From contig NZ_SMKU01000047.1 of the NCBI RefSeq assembly GCF_004349215.1, positions 1-38,632 on the forward strand: 38,632 nucleotides of DNA, given 5' to 3'. Below are positions 26,647 through 33,151 of the stretch, piece after piece; position 1 is the first letter of the stretch; each line of letters starts with the position of its first letter. The position numbers and the translations under genes were made by a program. Origin of the DNA: Actinomadura rubrisoli. GTDB lineage: Bacteria; Actinomycetota; Actinomycetes; Streptosporangiales; Streptosporangiaceae. The notes beneath the pieces are model-generated. The model did no database searches, had not been told where the DNA came from, and saw nothing but the letters and a program-made list of their open reading frames with translations.

Positions 26647-27189
26647 CTAGGGAACGCCGATGTCGGTGTGGAGGCGGATCTGCCGGACGGGCTCGCCCAT
26701 GTCGAGCGTCCGGGCCGTCCCGTCGGGGGCCCAGCCGGCCGAGCCGAGGAACGCCCGCGTCACCTCGTCGTCCTCGAACGCCCAGGTGATCAGGGTGGTG
26801 AACCCGTCCTCGCGGAGCAGGTCGACGGTCGCGGCGAGCAGCCGGCTGCCGTGTCCCGCGCGGGCGTGCAGGGGATCGACGAGCAGCGCGATCAGCTCCG
26901 CGGCCGCGGCCGGGTCGTGGTCGGCGTCCTCGGCGGGGGCGTGCGCGGCGAACCCGACGACGAGATCGGACGCGACCGCCACCAGCAGCCGGTGCCGGGG
27001 GCTCGGCGGCGCCGTCGCGGCCTCGGCCCACCGGTCCCGCCACGCCTCGGTGGCGGCGGGCCCGGTCACCTGCCCGAGGGCCTCGGCCGGGAGCAGGTCC
27101 CGGTAGGCGTGCCGCCACGTGCGCACCTGGATGTCGGCGACCGCGGCGGCGTCCGCTCGGCGGGCGGGCCGCACACCCACATCGGCCAT
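26647..27189 (-). CDS. GNAT-family N-acetyltransferase (second copy)
   Basis: The 180-residue protein has the GNAT fold pattern: an N-terminal VRPARRADAAAVADIQVRTW, a beta strand LIALLVDPLHARAGHGSRLL with the acetyl-CoA-binding segment RAGHGSRLL, and a C-terminal strand with AFLGSAGW. The substrate is unknown. WRHAYRDLLPAEAL is similar to WRAAYDGLLPPSVI of the next GNAT upstream, so the two probably arose by duplication. The ATG at 27189 was used. The gene follows the other GNAT by 33 bases. Confidence 0.85.
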   Translation of the reverse strand: MADVGVRPARRADAAAVADIQVRTWRHAYRDLLPAEALGQVTGPAATEAWRDRWAEAATAPPSPRHRLLVAVASDLVVGFAAHAPAEDADHDPAAAAELIALLVDPLHARAGHGSRLLAATVDLLREDGFTTLITWAFEDDEVTRAFLGSAGWAPDGTARTLDMGEPVRQIRLHTDIGVP

Positions 27190-27222
27190 GGCGTCGTGTC
27201 CTCTCGTCCGGGATGCCCAACC

Positions 27223-27741
27223 CTAGAGGTCCCGCTCGTAGCGCACCTCGGTGATGATGTGCCCGCGCAGGTCGGCGTCCGTCCGCCCGGTGGGCTCCAG
27301 TCCGGCGCGGGCGTAGAAGCGGCGGGCCCGCTCGTTGGTCTCCAGGACCCACAGGACGAGCCGGTCGTGCCCGGCGGCGCGGCCCTCGTCCATCACGCGC
27401 TCCAGAAGGGCGCGGCCCACGCCGGCCGACCAGTGCTCGGGCGCGACGTACAGGCCGTACACCTCCAAGCGCGCGCGGCCGGGGACCGGGCCGATGGGCG
27501 CGCGGCGCTCGGGCCCGTATGCGGCCATCCCGGCGGGGGCGCCGTCGATCTCGGCGAGCAGCATGCGGCCGAGGGGGTTCGCGGCGTGCCACCCGCGCCG
27601 CCGCTCGACCTCGCCGGAGCCGGTGAGGTCGTCGATCACCGACGGCGGGAGGAGCCCGTCGTACGCGGCGCGCCACGACCTGGACCGCGCGCTCTCCACC
27701 GCCTCAGCGTCGCGCGGCTCGGCGAACCTGATGATCAGCAC
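27223..27741 (-). CDS. GNAT-family N-acetyltransferase (first copy)
   Basis: The 172-residue protein begins IRFAEPRDAEAVESARSRSW and has the acetyl-CoA site as LYVAPEHWSAGVGRALLERV, followed by LWVLETNERARRFYARAGLE, a common C-terminal GNAT motif. The substrate is unknown. The start is a GTG at 27741 with a weak ribosome-binding site. It lies 42 bases after the CGNR gene on the same strand. Confidence 0.87.
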   Translation of the reverse strand: MLIIRFAEPRDAEAVESARSRSWRAAYDGLLPPSVIDDLTGSGEVERRRGWHAANPLGRMLLAEIDGAPAGMAAYGPERRAPIGPVPGRARLEVYGLYVAPEHWSAGVGRALLERVMDEGRAAGHDRLVLWVLETNERARRFYARAGLEPTGRTDADLRGHIITEVRYERDL

Positions 27742-27783
27742 GTCCCGAGGATAGGCCGCGACCGGTCCGGTCCCGCCGGGCGG

Positions 27784-28401
27784 TCAGGCGGTCGGCCGGC
27801 CCGGTGCCCCGCCGGCGGGCCTGCCGGACGCCGGGCGGCGCCGGGCCCGGTAGGCGCGGGTCTTCGTCCGGTTGCCGCACACGCTCATCGAGCACCAGGA
27901 GCGGGAGCGGTTCTTGGAGGTGTCGAGGAACGCCCAGCGGCAGGTGTCCTCCTGGCAGACCTTCAGGCGGGCCCAGGTGCCGGCCGCCGCGGCGTCCATG
28001 ATCGCGGCGGCGACGCGGGCGAGGCCGGTGGCGGCCTCCCCGGGGGAGCCGAGGGGCAGGAGCGACGGGCTCGCGCCGGTGAACGAGATCCGCAGGGGGA
28101 GGGCGGCGAGGGCGTCTTCCAGATCGTCCCCCAGGGCGTCGTCGGCCTCGCCTGGCAGGTCGGGGGCGGAGGGATCGTGGTGGACGAGCATCGCGGCTCG
28201 CAGCCCCTCGCGGAGCGCGATCGCCGCCGTCAGGTCGGCTCCGGTGGCCTTCACCCGTGCCGTGACCAGCCCGCGCTCCGCCAGCCACGCGGCGAGCCGG
28301 GCGGGCGAGGTGAACCCGTCGTTGCCGGATTCGACGTCGAGCGTGTTGACGAAGTCCCGCAGCAGCAGCGCGGCGTCCCCGCCGGGACGAGCCTCGGCCA
28401 T
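27784..28401 (-). CDS. CGNR zinc-finger regulator (ABATE domain)
   Basis: This family pairs an N-terminal ABATE domain, often proposed to bind a small-molecule ligand, with a C-terminal CGNR zinc finger. The 205-residue protein has DFVNTLDVE near the N-terminus and the finger C149-x4-C154 ... C170-x4-C175-G-N-R, in CQEDTCRWAFLDTSKNRSRS and WCSMSVCGNRTKTRAYRAR. Members are treated as transcription factors by inference. The ATG at 28401 lies just after AGGAGGAG. It heads a minus-strand run with two GNATs, an MFS exporter and menA, and is divergent from a small Arg-rich gene. Confidence 0.9.
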   Translation of the reverse strand: MAEARPGGDAALLLRDFVNTLDVESGNDGFTSPARLAAWLAERGLVTARVKATGADLTAAIALREGLRAAMLVHHDPSAPDLPGEADDALGDDLEDALAALPLRISFTGASPSLLPLGSPGEAATGLARVAAAIMDAAAAGTWARLKVCQEDTCRWAFLDTSKNRSRSWCSMSVCGNRTKTRAYRARRRPASGRPAGGAPGRPTA

Positions 28402-28477
28402 CACTCCTCCTGCCTGTACACCAGCACCCTACCAAGCGGCAACACCAGTATTCGACCTTTGCTGGTTGCAATGGACA

Positions 28478-28508
28478 TGACACCGGCATTACGGTTTGAG
28501 TGGTGTCA
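28478..28508. promoter_or_regulatory. Inverted repeat in the CGNR / Arg-rich gene divergent region
   Basis: TGACACC (28478-28484) and GGTGTCA (28502-28508) are perfect inverted copies. TTGCAA and TACGGT, 18 bases apart, might be -35 and -10 elements of the plus gene, with TGACACC inside the spacer. The repeat could be the site of the CGNR regulator itself, but this is a guess from position. Confidence 0.4.
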
Positions 28509-28524
28509 ACGATGGGAGAACGAC

Positions 28525-28827
28525 ATGAACGCGCTGCCCTACCTCGCGGGGCTCGCCACGCGGCACGCATGGGCTCAGCGCCGGTACGCGGAACTCCAGG
28601 CCGACATCGTGGAGGCGCGGCTGACCGCCCGTGCCCGCGCCATGGAGCGCGCCGAGGAAAACCATGGCCGCGTCCGTGAGTTCGCTCACGACGTCGTCCG
28701 CGGGGTCACGTCAAGGCGCCTCGCCGGACGATTCGCCGCCCGCCGCTCCGCTCAGCCCAAGCCGTACTGCGCGCGCGCCGCCGCCCGCTCAGCGCGCACC
28801 GCACACATCGCTGGAGGCGCCCGATGA
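28525..28827 (+). CDS. Small Arg/Ala-rich protein of unknown function
   Basis: I do not recognise this 100-residue protein. It begins MNALPYLAGLATRHAWAQRR, has a helical stretch RYAELQADIVEARLTARARA with coiled-coil character, and ends in a basic Arg/Ala-rich tail. GGGAGA precedes the ATG by 7 bases. Its stop overlaps the start of the VOC gene (ATGA), which supports it being translated. The mix of basic and acidic residues fits nucleic-acid or protein binding, but no motif is recognised. It starts 120 bases from the divergent CGNR gene. Confidence 0.6.
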   Translation: MNALPYLAGLATRHAWAQRRYAELQADIVEARLTARARAMERAEENHGRVREFAHDVVRGVTSRRLAGRFAARRSAQPKPYCARAAARSARTAHIAGGAR

Positions 28828-29183
28828 CCGCGACCCCGAAGGTGACCAACCTCGTCTTCGACTGCGCCGACCTGGACGCCATGGCGGCGTTCTGGGGCGG
28901 GCTGCTCGGGATGAAGACGACGCACAGGGACGACGACTGGCTCGACCTCGAACCGCTGGGCGAGGGCGGCCCGACGCTGTCGTTCCAGCTCGTCCCGGAG
29001 CGTAAGACGATCAAGAACCGGCTGCACCTGGACCTGGACGTCCCCGACATCCGCGTCGCGGGCGAGCTGGCCGAGCGCCTCGGCGCGACCCCGGCCACCG
29101 GCCCGATGGGCCGCCCGGAAGCGCCGTTCCGCGTCTGGCGCGACCCCGAGGGCAACGAGTTCTGCCTCTGCACCGGGTCGTGA
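28824..29183 (+). CDS. VOC-family (glyoxalase/bleomycin-resistance fold) protein
   Basis: The 119-residue protein has a vicinal-oxygen-chelate pattern: VTNLVFDCADLDAMAAFWGG, LHLDLDVPDIRVAGELAERLG, and the C-terminal PFRVWRDPEGNEFCLC with the usual DPxGN motif. Such proteins are metal-dependent enzymes or antibiotic-binding proteins, and the substrate cannot be inferred. It overlaps the preceding small gene by 4 bases. Its stop is 12 bases from the convergent mocR stop. Confidence 0.87.
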   Translation: MTATPKVTNLVFDCADLDAMAAFWGGLLGMKTTHRDDDWLDLEPLGEGGPTLSFQLVPERKTIKNRLHLDLDVPDIRVAGELAERLGATPATGPMGRPEAPFRVWRDPEGNEFCLCTGS

Positions 29184-29195
29184 GCGGACGGCGCG

Positions 29196-30599
29196 TCATG
29201 AGCGGGGGAGGGCGGTGGCGAGGCGGCGGACGCCCTCGGCCAGCTCGGCCTCGGAGGCGGCCGTCGCGTAGCTGATGCGCAGGTGCGGGGCCGCGGCCTC
29301 GGCGGGGAAGAAGGGGCGCCCGGCGCTCACCAGCACCCCGGCGCGCAGGGCGGCCTCGGCCAGCTCGACGTCGTCCACGCCGTCCGGCAGCCGCGCCCAC
29401 AGGTGGAAGCCGCCCGCCGGACGGTTCACGCGCAGCTCCGGCAGGTCGCGGGCGAGCGCCGCGAGCAGCGCGTCCCGCCGGGCCGGCAGCGCCGCGCGGA
29501 CGGCCCGCAGGTGCCGCGGCCAGCCCGGCGAGGTGACCAGCTCCAGCAGCGTCTCCTGGAGCGGCCGGGCGGGGAAGAACTCCTCCAGGAGCTGCGTCGC
29601 GCGGATCCGCTCGGCGACCGGGCCGCGGGCGATGACCGCGGCCACCCGCAGGCTGGGCGCGGTGGCCTTGGTCAGCGAGGCGATGTGGACGACGCGGCCC
29701 TCGCCGTCCTGCGCGACCATCGGCGGCGGGGGCGGGTCGATGCCGATGTGCCGCGCGAAGTCGTCCTCGATCACGAACGCGCCCGCCGCGCGCGCCGCGT
29801 CCAGGACGCGGGCGCGCCGCTCGGCGCTCAGCACCGTCCCGGTCGGGTTGTGGAACGTCGGCTGGCAGTAGAACACCCGCGCCCCGCTCATCGCGAACGC
29901 CTCGGCGAGCAGGTCGGGACGGACGCCGCCGTCGTCCACCGGCACCGGCACCGGGTGCAGCCCGCTCGCCCGCGCGATCGCGAGGACGCCCAGGTAGGTC
30001 GGCGACTCGACCAGGACGGGCGCGCCCGGCGGCAGCAGCGCGCGCAGCACGGTCGTCAGCGACTGCTGCCCGCCGCTGGTGATCACCACGTCGGCCGGGG
30101 CGATGTCGCCGCCGACGCTCCGCGCGAACCAGGCGCGCAGCTCCGGCATCCCGCCGAGCCGCGGCATCTCCCAGGCGCCGGGCCGCCGGGCGGCCCGCGC
30201 CGCCGCCGTCGCGAGCGCGCGGGTCGGCTGGAGCGCGGGATGCAGGTAGCCGCCGCTGAGCGCGACGGTGCCCTCCGGCGCCGGGGTGAGCAGCCACGAC
30301 ACCCCCCTCGCGTCGACCGAGCGGTCGCCGAGCGTCACCGCCTGCCAGGCGAGGTCGGTGGGGCCGCCCGGCGCGGCGGGACGACCCGGGCGGTCGGCGA
30401 CGAACGCCCCGCTGCCGGGCCGCGTCACCACGATCCCCTCGGCGGTCAGCAGCGCCAGCGCCCGCGACACCGTGACCGGGCTGACCCGGTGCGCCTCGAT
30501 GAGCGCGCGGCTCGACGGCAGGCGCTCGCCGGGGCCGCGCCGGTGCGCCTCGGCCCGCAGCGCGTCGGCGAGAGAGGCCACACTGCTATCGTGGTTCAT
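29196..30599 (-). CDS. MocR/PdxR-type GntR regulator with aminotransferase-like domain
   Basis: MocR factors join a winged-helix DNA-binding domain to a PLP-binding type I aminotransferase-like domain. The 467-residue protein has the HTH at about 5-65, with SRALIEAHRVSPVTVSRAL and LLTAEGIVVTRPGSGAFV. The PLP domain shows VVITSGGQQSL, the conserved Asn in PTFHNPTG (N251), Asp in VIEDDFARH, and the Schiff-base Lys K311 in SLTKATAPSLRVA. It is divergent from an EamA transporter gene, a usual arrangement for MocR regulators (compare Bacillus ycxD-ycxC). The start at 30599 overlaps the transporter start codon; an upstream extension to 30713 would lie inside that gene. Confidence 0.92.
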   Translation of the reverse strand: MNHDSSVASLADALRAEAHRRGPGERLPSSRALIEAHRVSPVTVSRALALLTAEGIVVTRPGSGAFVADRPGRPAAPGGPTDLAWQAVTLGDRSVDARGVSWLLTPAPEGTVALSGGYLHPALQPTRALATAAARAARRPGAWEMPRLGGMPELRAWFARSVGGDIAPADVVITSGGQQSLTTVLRALLPPGAPVLVESPTYLGVLAIARASGLHPVPVPVDDGGVRPDLLAEAFAMSGARVFYCQPTFHNPTGTVLSAERRARVLDAARAAGAFVIEDDFARHIGIDPPPPPMVAQDGEGRVVHIASLTKATAPSLRVAAVIARGPVAERIRATQLLEEFFPARPLQETLLELVTSPGWPRHLRAVRAALPARRDALLAALARDLPELRVNRPAGGFHLWARLPDGVDDVELAEAALRAGVLVSAGRPFFPAEAAAPHLRISYATAASEAELAEGVRRLATALPRS

Positions 30600-30615
30600 G
30601 AAGGACAAGGATAGC
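30585..30615. promoter_or_regulatory. Overlapping start codons with facing promoters and an inverted repeat
   Basis: The minus-strand ATG (30599-30597) and the plus-strand ATG (30598-30600) share CATG. TATCGT (30587-30592) lies 5 bases before the plus start, and TATCCT on the minus strand (30613-30608) lies 8 bases before the minus start. Both fit TANNNT, so both transcripts may be leaderless. GCTATC (30585-30590) and GATAGC (30610-30615) are inverted around the starts and are probably MocR half-sites. A third GATAGC lies at 30633-30638. Confidence 0.55.
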
Positions 30616-31626
30616 GCTACTGCCCCAGCGTCGATAGCGCCGACGGCGTCGGCGGCGGGGCTCGGGCTCGCCGCGCTCGGCGTGCTGATCTTCTCGTTCA
30701 CCATTCCCACCACGGTCTTCGGCCTGGAGGGCCTCGATCCCTATGTGATCGGCGTCGGCCGGGCCGCCGCCGCGAGCGTCCTGGCCGCCATCGCACTGCT
30801 ATCGGTGCGGGCCCGTCCGCCTCGGCGCGGCCAGTGGGCCGGGATGGCGGCCGTCTGCGCCGGAGTGGTCTTCGGCTTCCCGCTGCTCAGCACGCTCGCG
30901 CTCGACCACGGCGCCTCGTCCGCCCACTCCGCCGTCGTGGTGGGCCTGCTGCCCGCCGTCACCGCCGTGTTCGCCGTGCTGCGCGCCGGGGAGCGGCCGT
31001 CCCGCGCGTTCTGGCTGGCCAGCGGGGCGGGCGCGGTCTGCGTCACCGGCTTCGCCGTGCTCCGCGGCGCCGGGCGGGTCACGGCCGCCGACCTCCTGCT
31101 GTTCGCCGCCCTGCTCGCCGCCGCGGCGGGCTACGCCGAGGGCGCGCGGCTGACCCGCGACATGCCCGGCTGGCGCGTCATCTCCTGGGCGCTGGTGCTG
31201 GCCGCTCCGATCACCGTCCCGGTCACCCTCTGGCTGCTGGCGACGACCCGCCCCGACTGGACGGGACGCTCCGCGCTCGGTTTCGCCTACCTCACCGCCT
31301 TCTCCGCCTACCTGGGCTTCTTCGCCTGGTACAAGGGGCTCGCGCGCGCCGGGATCGCCCGCGCCAGCCAGATGCAGCTGGCGCAGCCGGTGCTCACCTT
31401 GCTGTGGTCCGGGATCCTGCTGGACGAGGTGGTCGACGGGACGACCGTACTGGCCGCGGTGAGCGTGCTCGTCTGCGTGGCCCTCACCCAGCGGACGCGC
31501 GTCCGGCGGGTGCAGGACCCCGGCCCCTTGCGCCCTGTAACAGACTCCCGCACGATGGGAGGAGCGGCGTCACAACGCCGTGACCTGGGAGGAGCCGTGC
31601 ATGGCCGACAAGCCGACCATCCCTGA
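30598..31626 (+). CDS. EamA/DMT-family transporter
   Basis: EamA proteins export amino acids or metabolites. The 342-residue protein has about ten hydrophobic helices in two repeats: LGLAALGVLIFSFTIPTTVF, GVGRAAAASVLAAIALLSV and others, up to VLAAVSVLVCVALTQ near residue 300. The following 42 residues (RTRVRRVQDPGPLRPVTDSR and on) are basic and unlike the family. They run 26 bases into the next gene, so a late frame change or loss of the original stop is possible. The only plausible start is the ATG at 30598. The regulator is probably the divergent MocR. The substrate is unknown, though MocR control makes amino-acid or vitamin B6-related export plausible. Confidence 0.88.
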   Translation: MKDKDSATAPASIAPTASAAGLGLAALGVLIFSFTIPTTVFGLEGLDPYVIGVGRAAAASVLAAIALLSVRARPPRRGQWAGMAAVCAGVVFGFPLLSTLALDHGASSAHSAVVVGLLPAVTAVFAVLRAGERPSRAFWLASGAGAVCVTGFAVLRGAGRVTAADLLLFAALLAAAAGYAEGARLTRDMPGWRVISWALVLAAPITVPVTLWLLATTRPDWTGRSALGFAYLTAFSAYLGFFAWYKGLARAGIARASQMQLAQPVLTLLWSGILLDEVVDGTTVLAAVSVLVCVALTQRTRVRRVQDPGPLRPVTDSRTMGGAASQRRDLGGAVHGRQADHP

Positions 31627-32626
31627 GGGCGGGTTCTGGCCCGCCCCGGAGGTCCCCCAGCCGAACATCTACCCGATGGAGTGGCGGGTCGAGACCGAGA
31701 AGCTCGCCGCCATCTACGACAAGTCCAAGCGCATGGTCTGGAACCCCGCCGACCTGCCCTGGGACGACCTGCGTCCCGAGGACTTCACGCCGGAGCAGCG
31801 GCTCGGGATCATGTACTGGTTCGCCGTCCTGGCCAACTTCGACGCCTCGGGCCCGGCGGTGTTCGCCCGCGCCACCGTCCACGCGTTCGAGCAGCACGAG
31901 GAGGACCCGGTCCGCAAGTGCTTCTTCTCGATCACCCGCGACGAGATGAACCACGAGGAGTGCTGCCAGCGCTCCATCGCCCGGCTGTGGCCGGGCGGCC
32001 CGCTCGACTGGCGGCCCGGGACCGACCTGGAGAAGGCGGCGCACAACAACATCGGCTGGCTCTACCACAACGGCGGCCGCTACTGGCACGGCTACAGCAC
32101 CGCCGTCCGCAAGTACTCGCTCGCCGTGCTGTTCACCAGCTTCATGATGGGCGAGATGGCCGCCTCGACCCTGTTCCGCGGCATGGCGTCCGGGACGCGC
32201 CACCCGGTGTTCGGCGAGATGTTCAGCAAGATCGGCCGCGACGAGTCCCGCCATCTCCAGATCTGCATGACGATCCTGGAGAACGAGTGGCCGGGCCTGA
32301 CCGACGACGTCAAGGGCCAGATCACCAAGCAGCTGCGCGCCGGGTTCGTCTTCCTGTCGATGATCCTCTGGGAGCCGCCGGACGGCTTCTGGGACCTGCC
32401 CCCGTACTTCCTCGCCAACCACCGCGTGCTGATGGACCACGCGCGCGAGGCCGGACTCGGCGTCCTGTCGTTCGAGGAGCAGGCGGAGAACTGGAAGGTC
32501 GCCATCGCCCGCGTCCGCGCGATCGTGGAGCGCTGGGGGATCGAGTTCCCGGCCATCCCCGAGCTGGACATCTCCGGCGTGGAGGTGAGCTTCATCGATC
32601 CCGAGGACATCATCCCGGTGTTCTAA
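31601..32626 (+). CDS. Ferritin-like diiron protein, function unknown
   Basis: The 341-residue protein has the metal-ligand spacing of the ferritin-like four-helix diiron superfamily: E115-x-x-H118 in RDEMNHEE, E185 in FMMGEMAAS, and E215-x-x-H218 in GRDESRHLQ. The first-helix carboxylate is probably D81, E97 or E100. The layout resembles acyl-ACP desaturases, R2-like oxidases and N-oxygenases, but I cannot assign one of these. Trp- and Pro-rich ends (GFWPAPEVPQPNIYPMEWR) are unusual. GGGAGGAG is 6 bases upstream of the ATG at 31601. It overlaps the end of the EamA gene, suggesting co-expression with the MocR-controlled transporter. An oxygenase that makes or destroys the exported compound is an inference. 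Confidence 0.75.
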   Translation: MADKPTIPEGGFWPAPEVPQPNIYPMEWRVETEKLAAIYDKSKRMVWNPADLPWDDLRPEDFTPEQRLGIMYWFAVLANFDASGPAVFARATVHAFEQHEEDPVRKCFFSITRDEMNHEECCQRSIARLWPGGPLDWRPGTDLEKAAHNNIGWLYHNGGRYWHGYSTAVRKYSLAVLFTSFMMGEMAASTLFRGMASGTRHPVFGEMFSKIGRDESRHLQICMTILENEWPGLTDDVKGQITKQLRAGFVFLSMILWEPPDGFWDLPPYFLANHRVLMDHAREAGLGVLSFEEQAENWKVAIARVRAIVERWGIEFPAIPELDISGVEVSFIDPEDIIPVF

Positions 32627-32735
32627 CGAGCCCCTGCGGAGCCTGGTGGGGGCGGCTCGGCGGCCGTCTCCACCAGGTCGTCCACGGGGTGCCCTTCGCC
32701 CCGGGGCCGGGCCCGTCCCCGGGCGCGCGGGCCGG
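32627..32735 (+). terminator. Gap after the diiron gene with a possible hairpin
   Basis: CCTGGTGG (32642-32649) and CCACCAGG (32670-32677) are inverted copies with a 20-base loop, and a G/C-rich tract with further self-complementarity follows to 32735. Probably the end of the transporter-diiron transcript. No gene is seen. Confidence 0.3.
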
Positions 32736-32912
32736 TCAGTCCCGGACGATCTGGGCCAGCAGGGTGACCACCCCGACGCCCACGCCGATCGGGATCGCGG
32801 CCCTCGGCGCGGCGGCGCAGAGCACGGCGGCGCCGACCGCGACGATGATGATCACGAGTGCCCGCGTACTGATCAGAGGTCTCGGTTCGGTCTGGTTCGG
32901 TCGTACTCGCAT
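32736..32912 (-). CDS. Small two-helix membrane protein
   Basis: This 58-residue frame is too short for most gene predictions. It reads MRVRPNQTEPRPLISTRALV and then two hydrophobic helices, about 18-35 (ALVIIIVAVGAAVLCAAA) and 39-56 (AIPIGVGVGVVTLLAQIV), ending RD. The charged N-terminus, hydrophobic core and third-base GC bias on the minus strand look like a real small membrane protein. GGAGG lies 10 bases before the ATG, which is long but usable. Function unknown. Confidence 0.55.
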   Translation of the reverse strand: MRVRPNQTEPRPLISTRALVIIIVAVGAAVLCAAAPRAAIPIGVGVGVVTLLAQIVRD

Positions 32913-33012
32913 GTCGGCTCGACCTCCATCCCGGTGGACGGGTTCGTACCGGGCGACCCCCCGTCGAGACCGGATCGGGCGAGGGCCCTGGCCGGGCTCC
33001 CGTTCCGCTGAG

Positions 33013-33151
33013 CCGCCCCGTCACCACATCGTTCCCGCGGTGTCAACGTCCCGCGCGCGCGACGCGCCGTCCGGACCCAATCATGATCATTGCGTGGGAC
33101 GCCCGTGCCGATGGCGTCCGGCCCGCCGCGTTGATCCGGGATCATTGCCGG
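33013..33151 (+). promoter_or_regulatory. Gap before the GH18-like gene with a direct repeat
   Basis: GATCATTGC occurs at 33085-33093 and 33140-33148, the second copy directly before the annotated ATG. A palindrome ATGATCAT lies at 33083-33090. These may be regulatory; no clear promoter hexamers are seen. Confidence 0.3.

Noticed and set aside
24929..27676. Treating the whole 915-residue minus frame as one protein
   Set aside because: Only the part from 26602 is a transporter; the upstream part is out of frame with, and antisense-free over, the two GNAT genes that clearly occupy this strand.
30268..30597. Extending EamA upstream to 30268
   Set aside because: The extension lies inside mocR and lacks hydrophobic or transporter features; the ATG at 30598 matches the first helix position.
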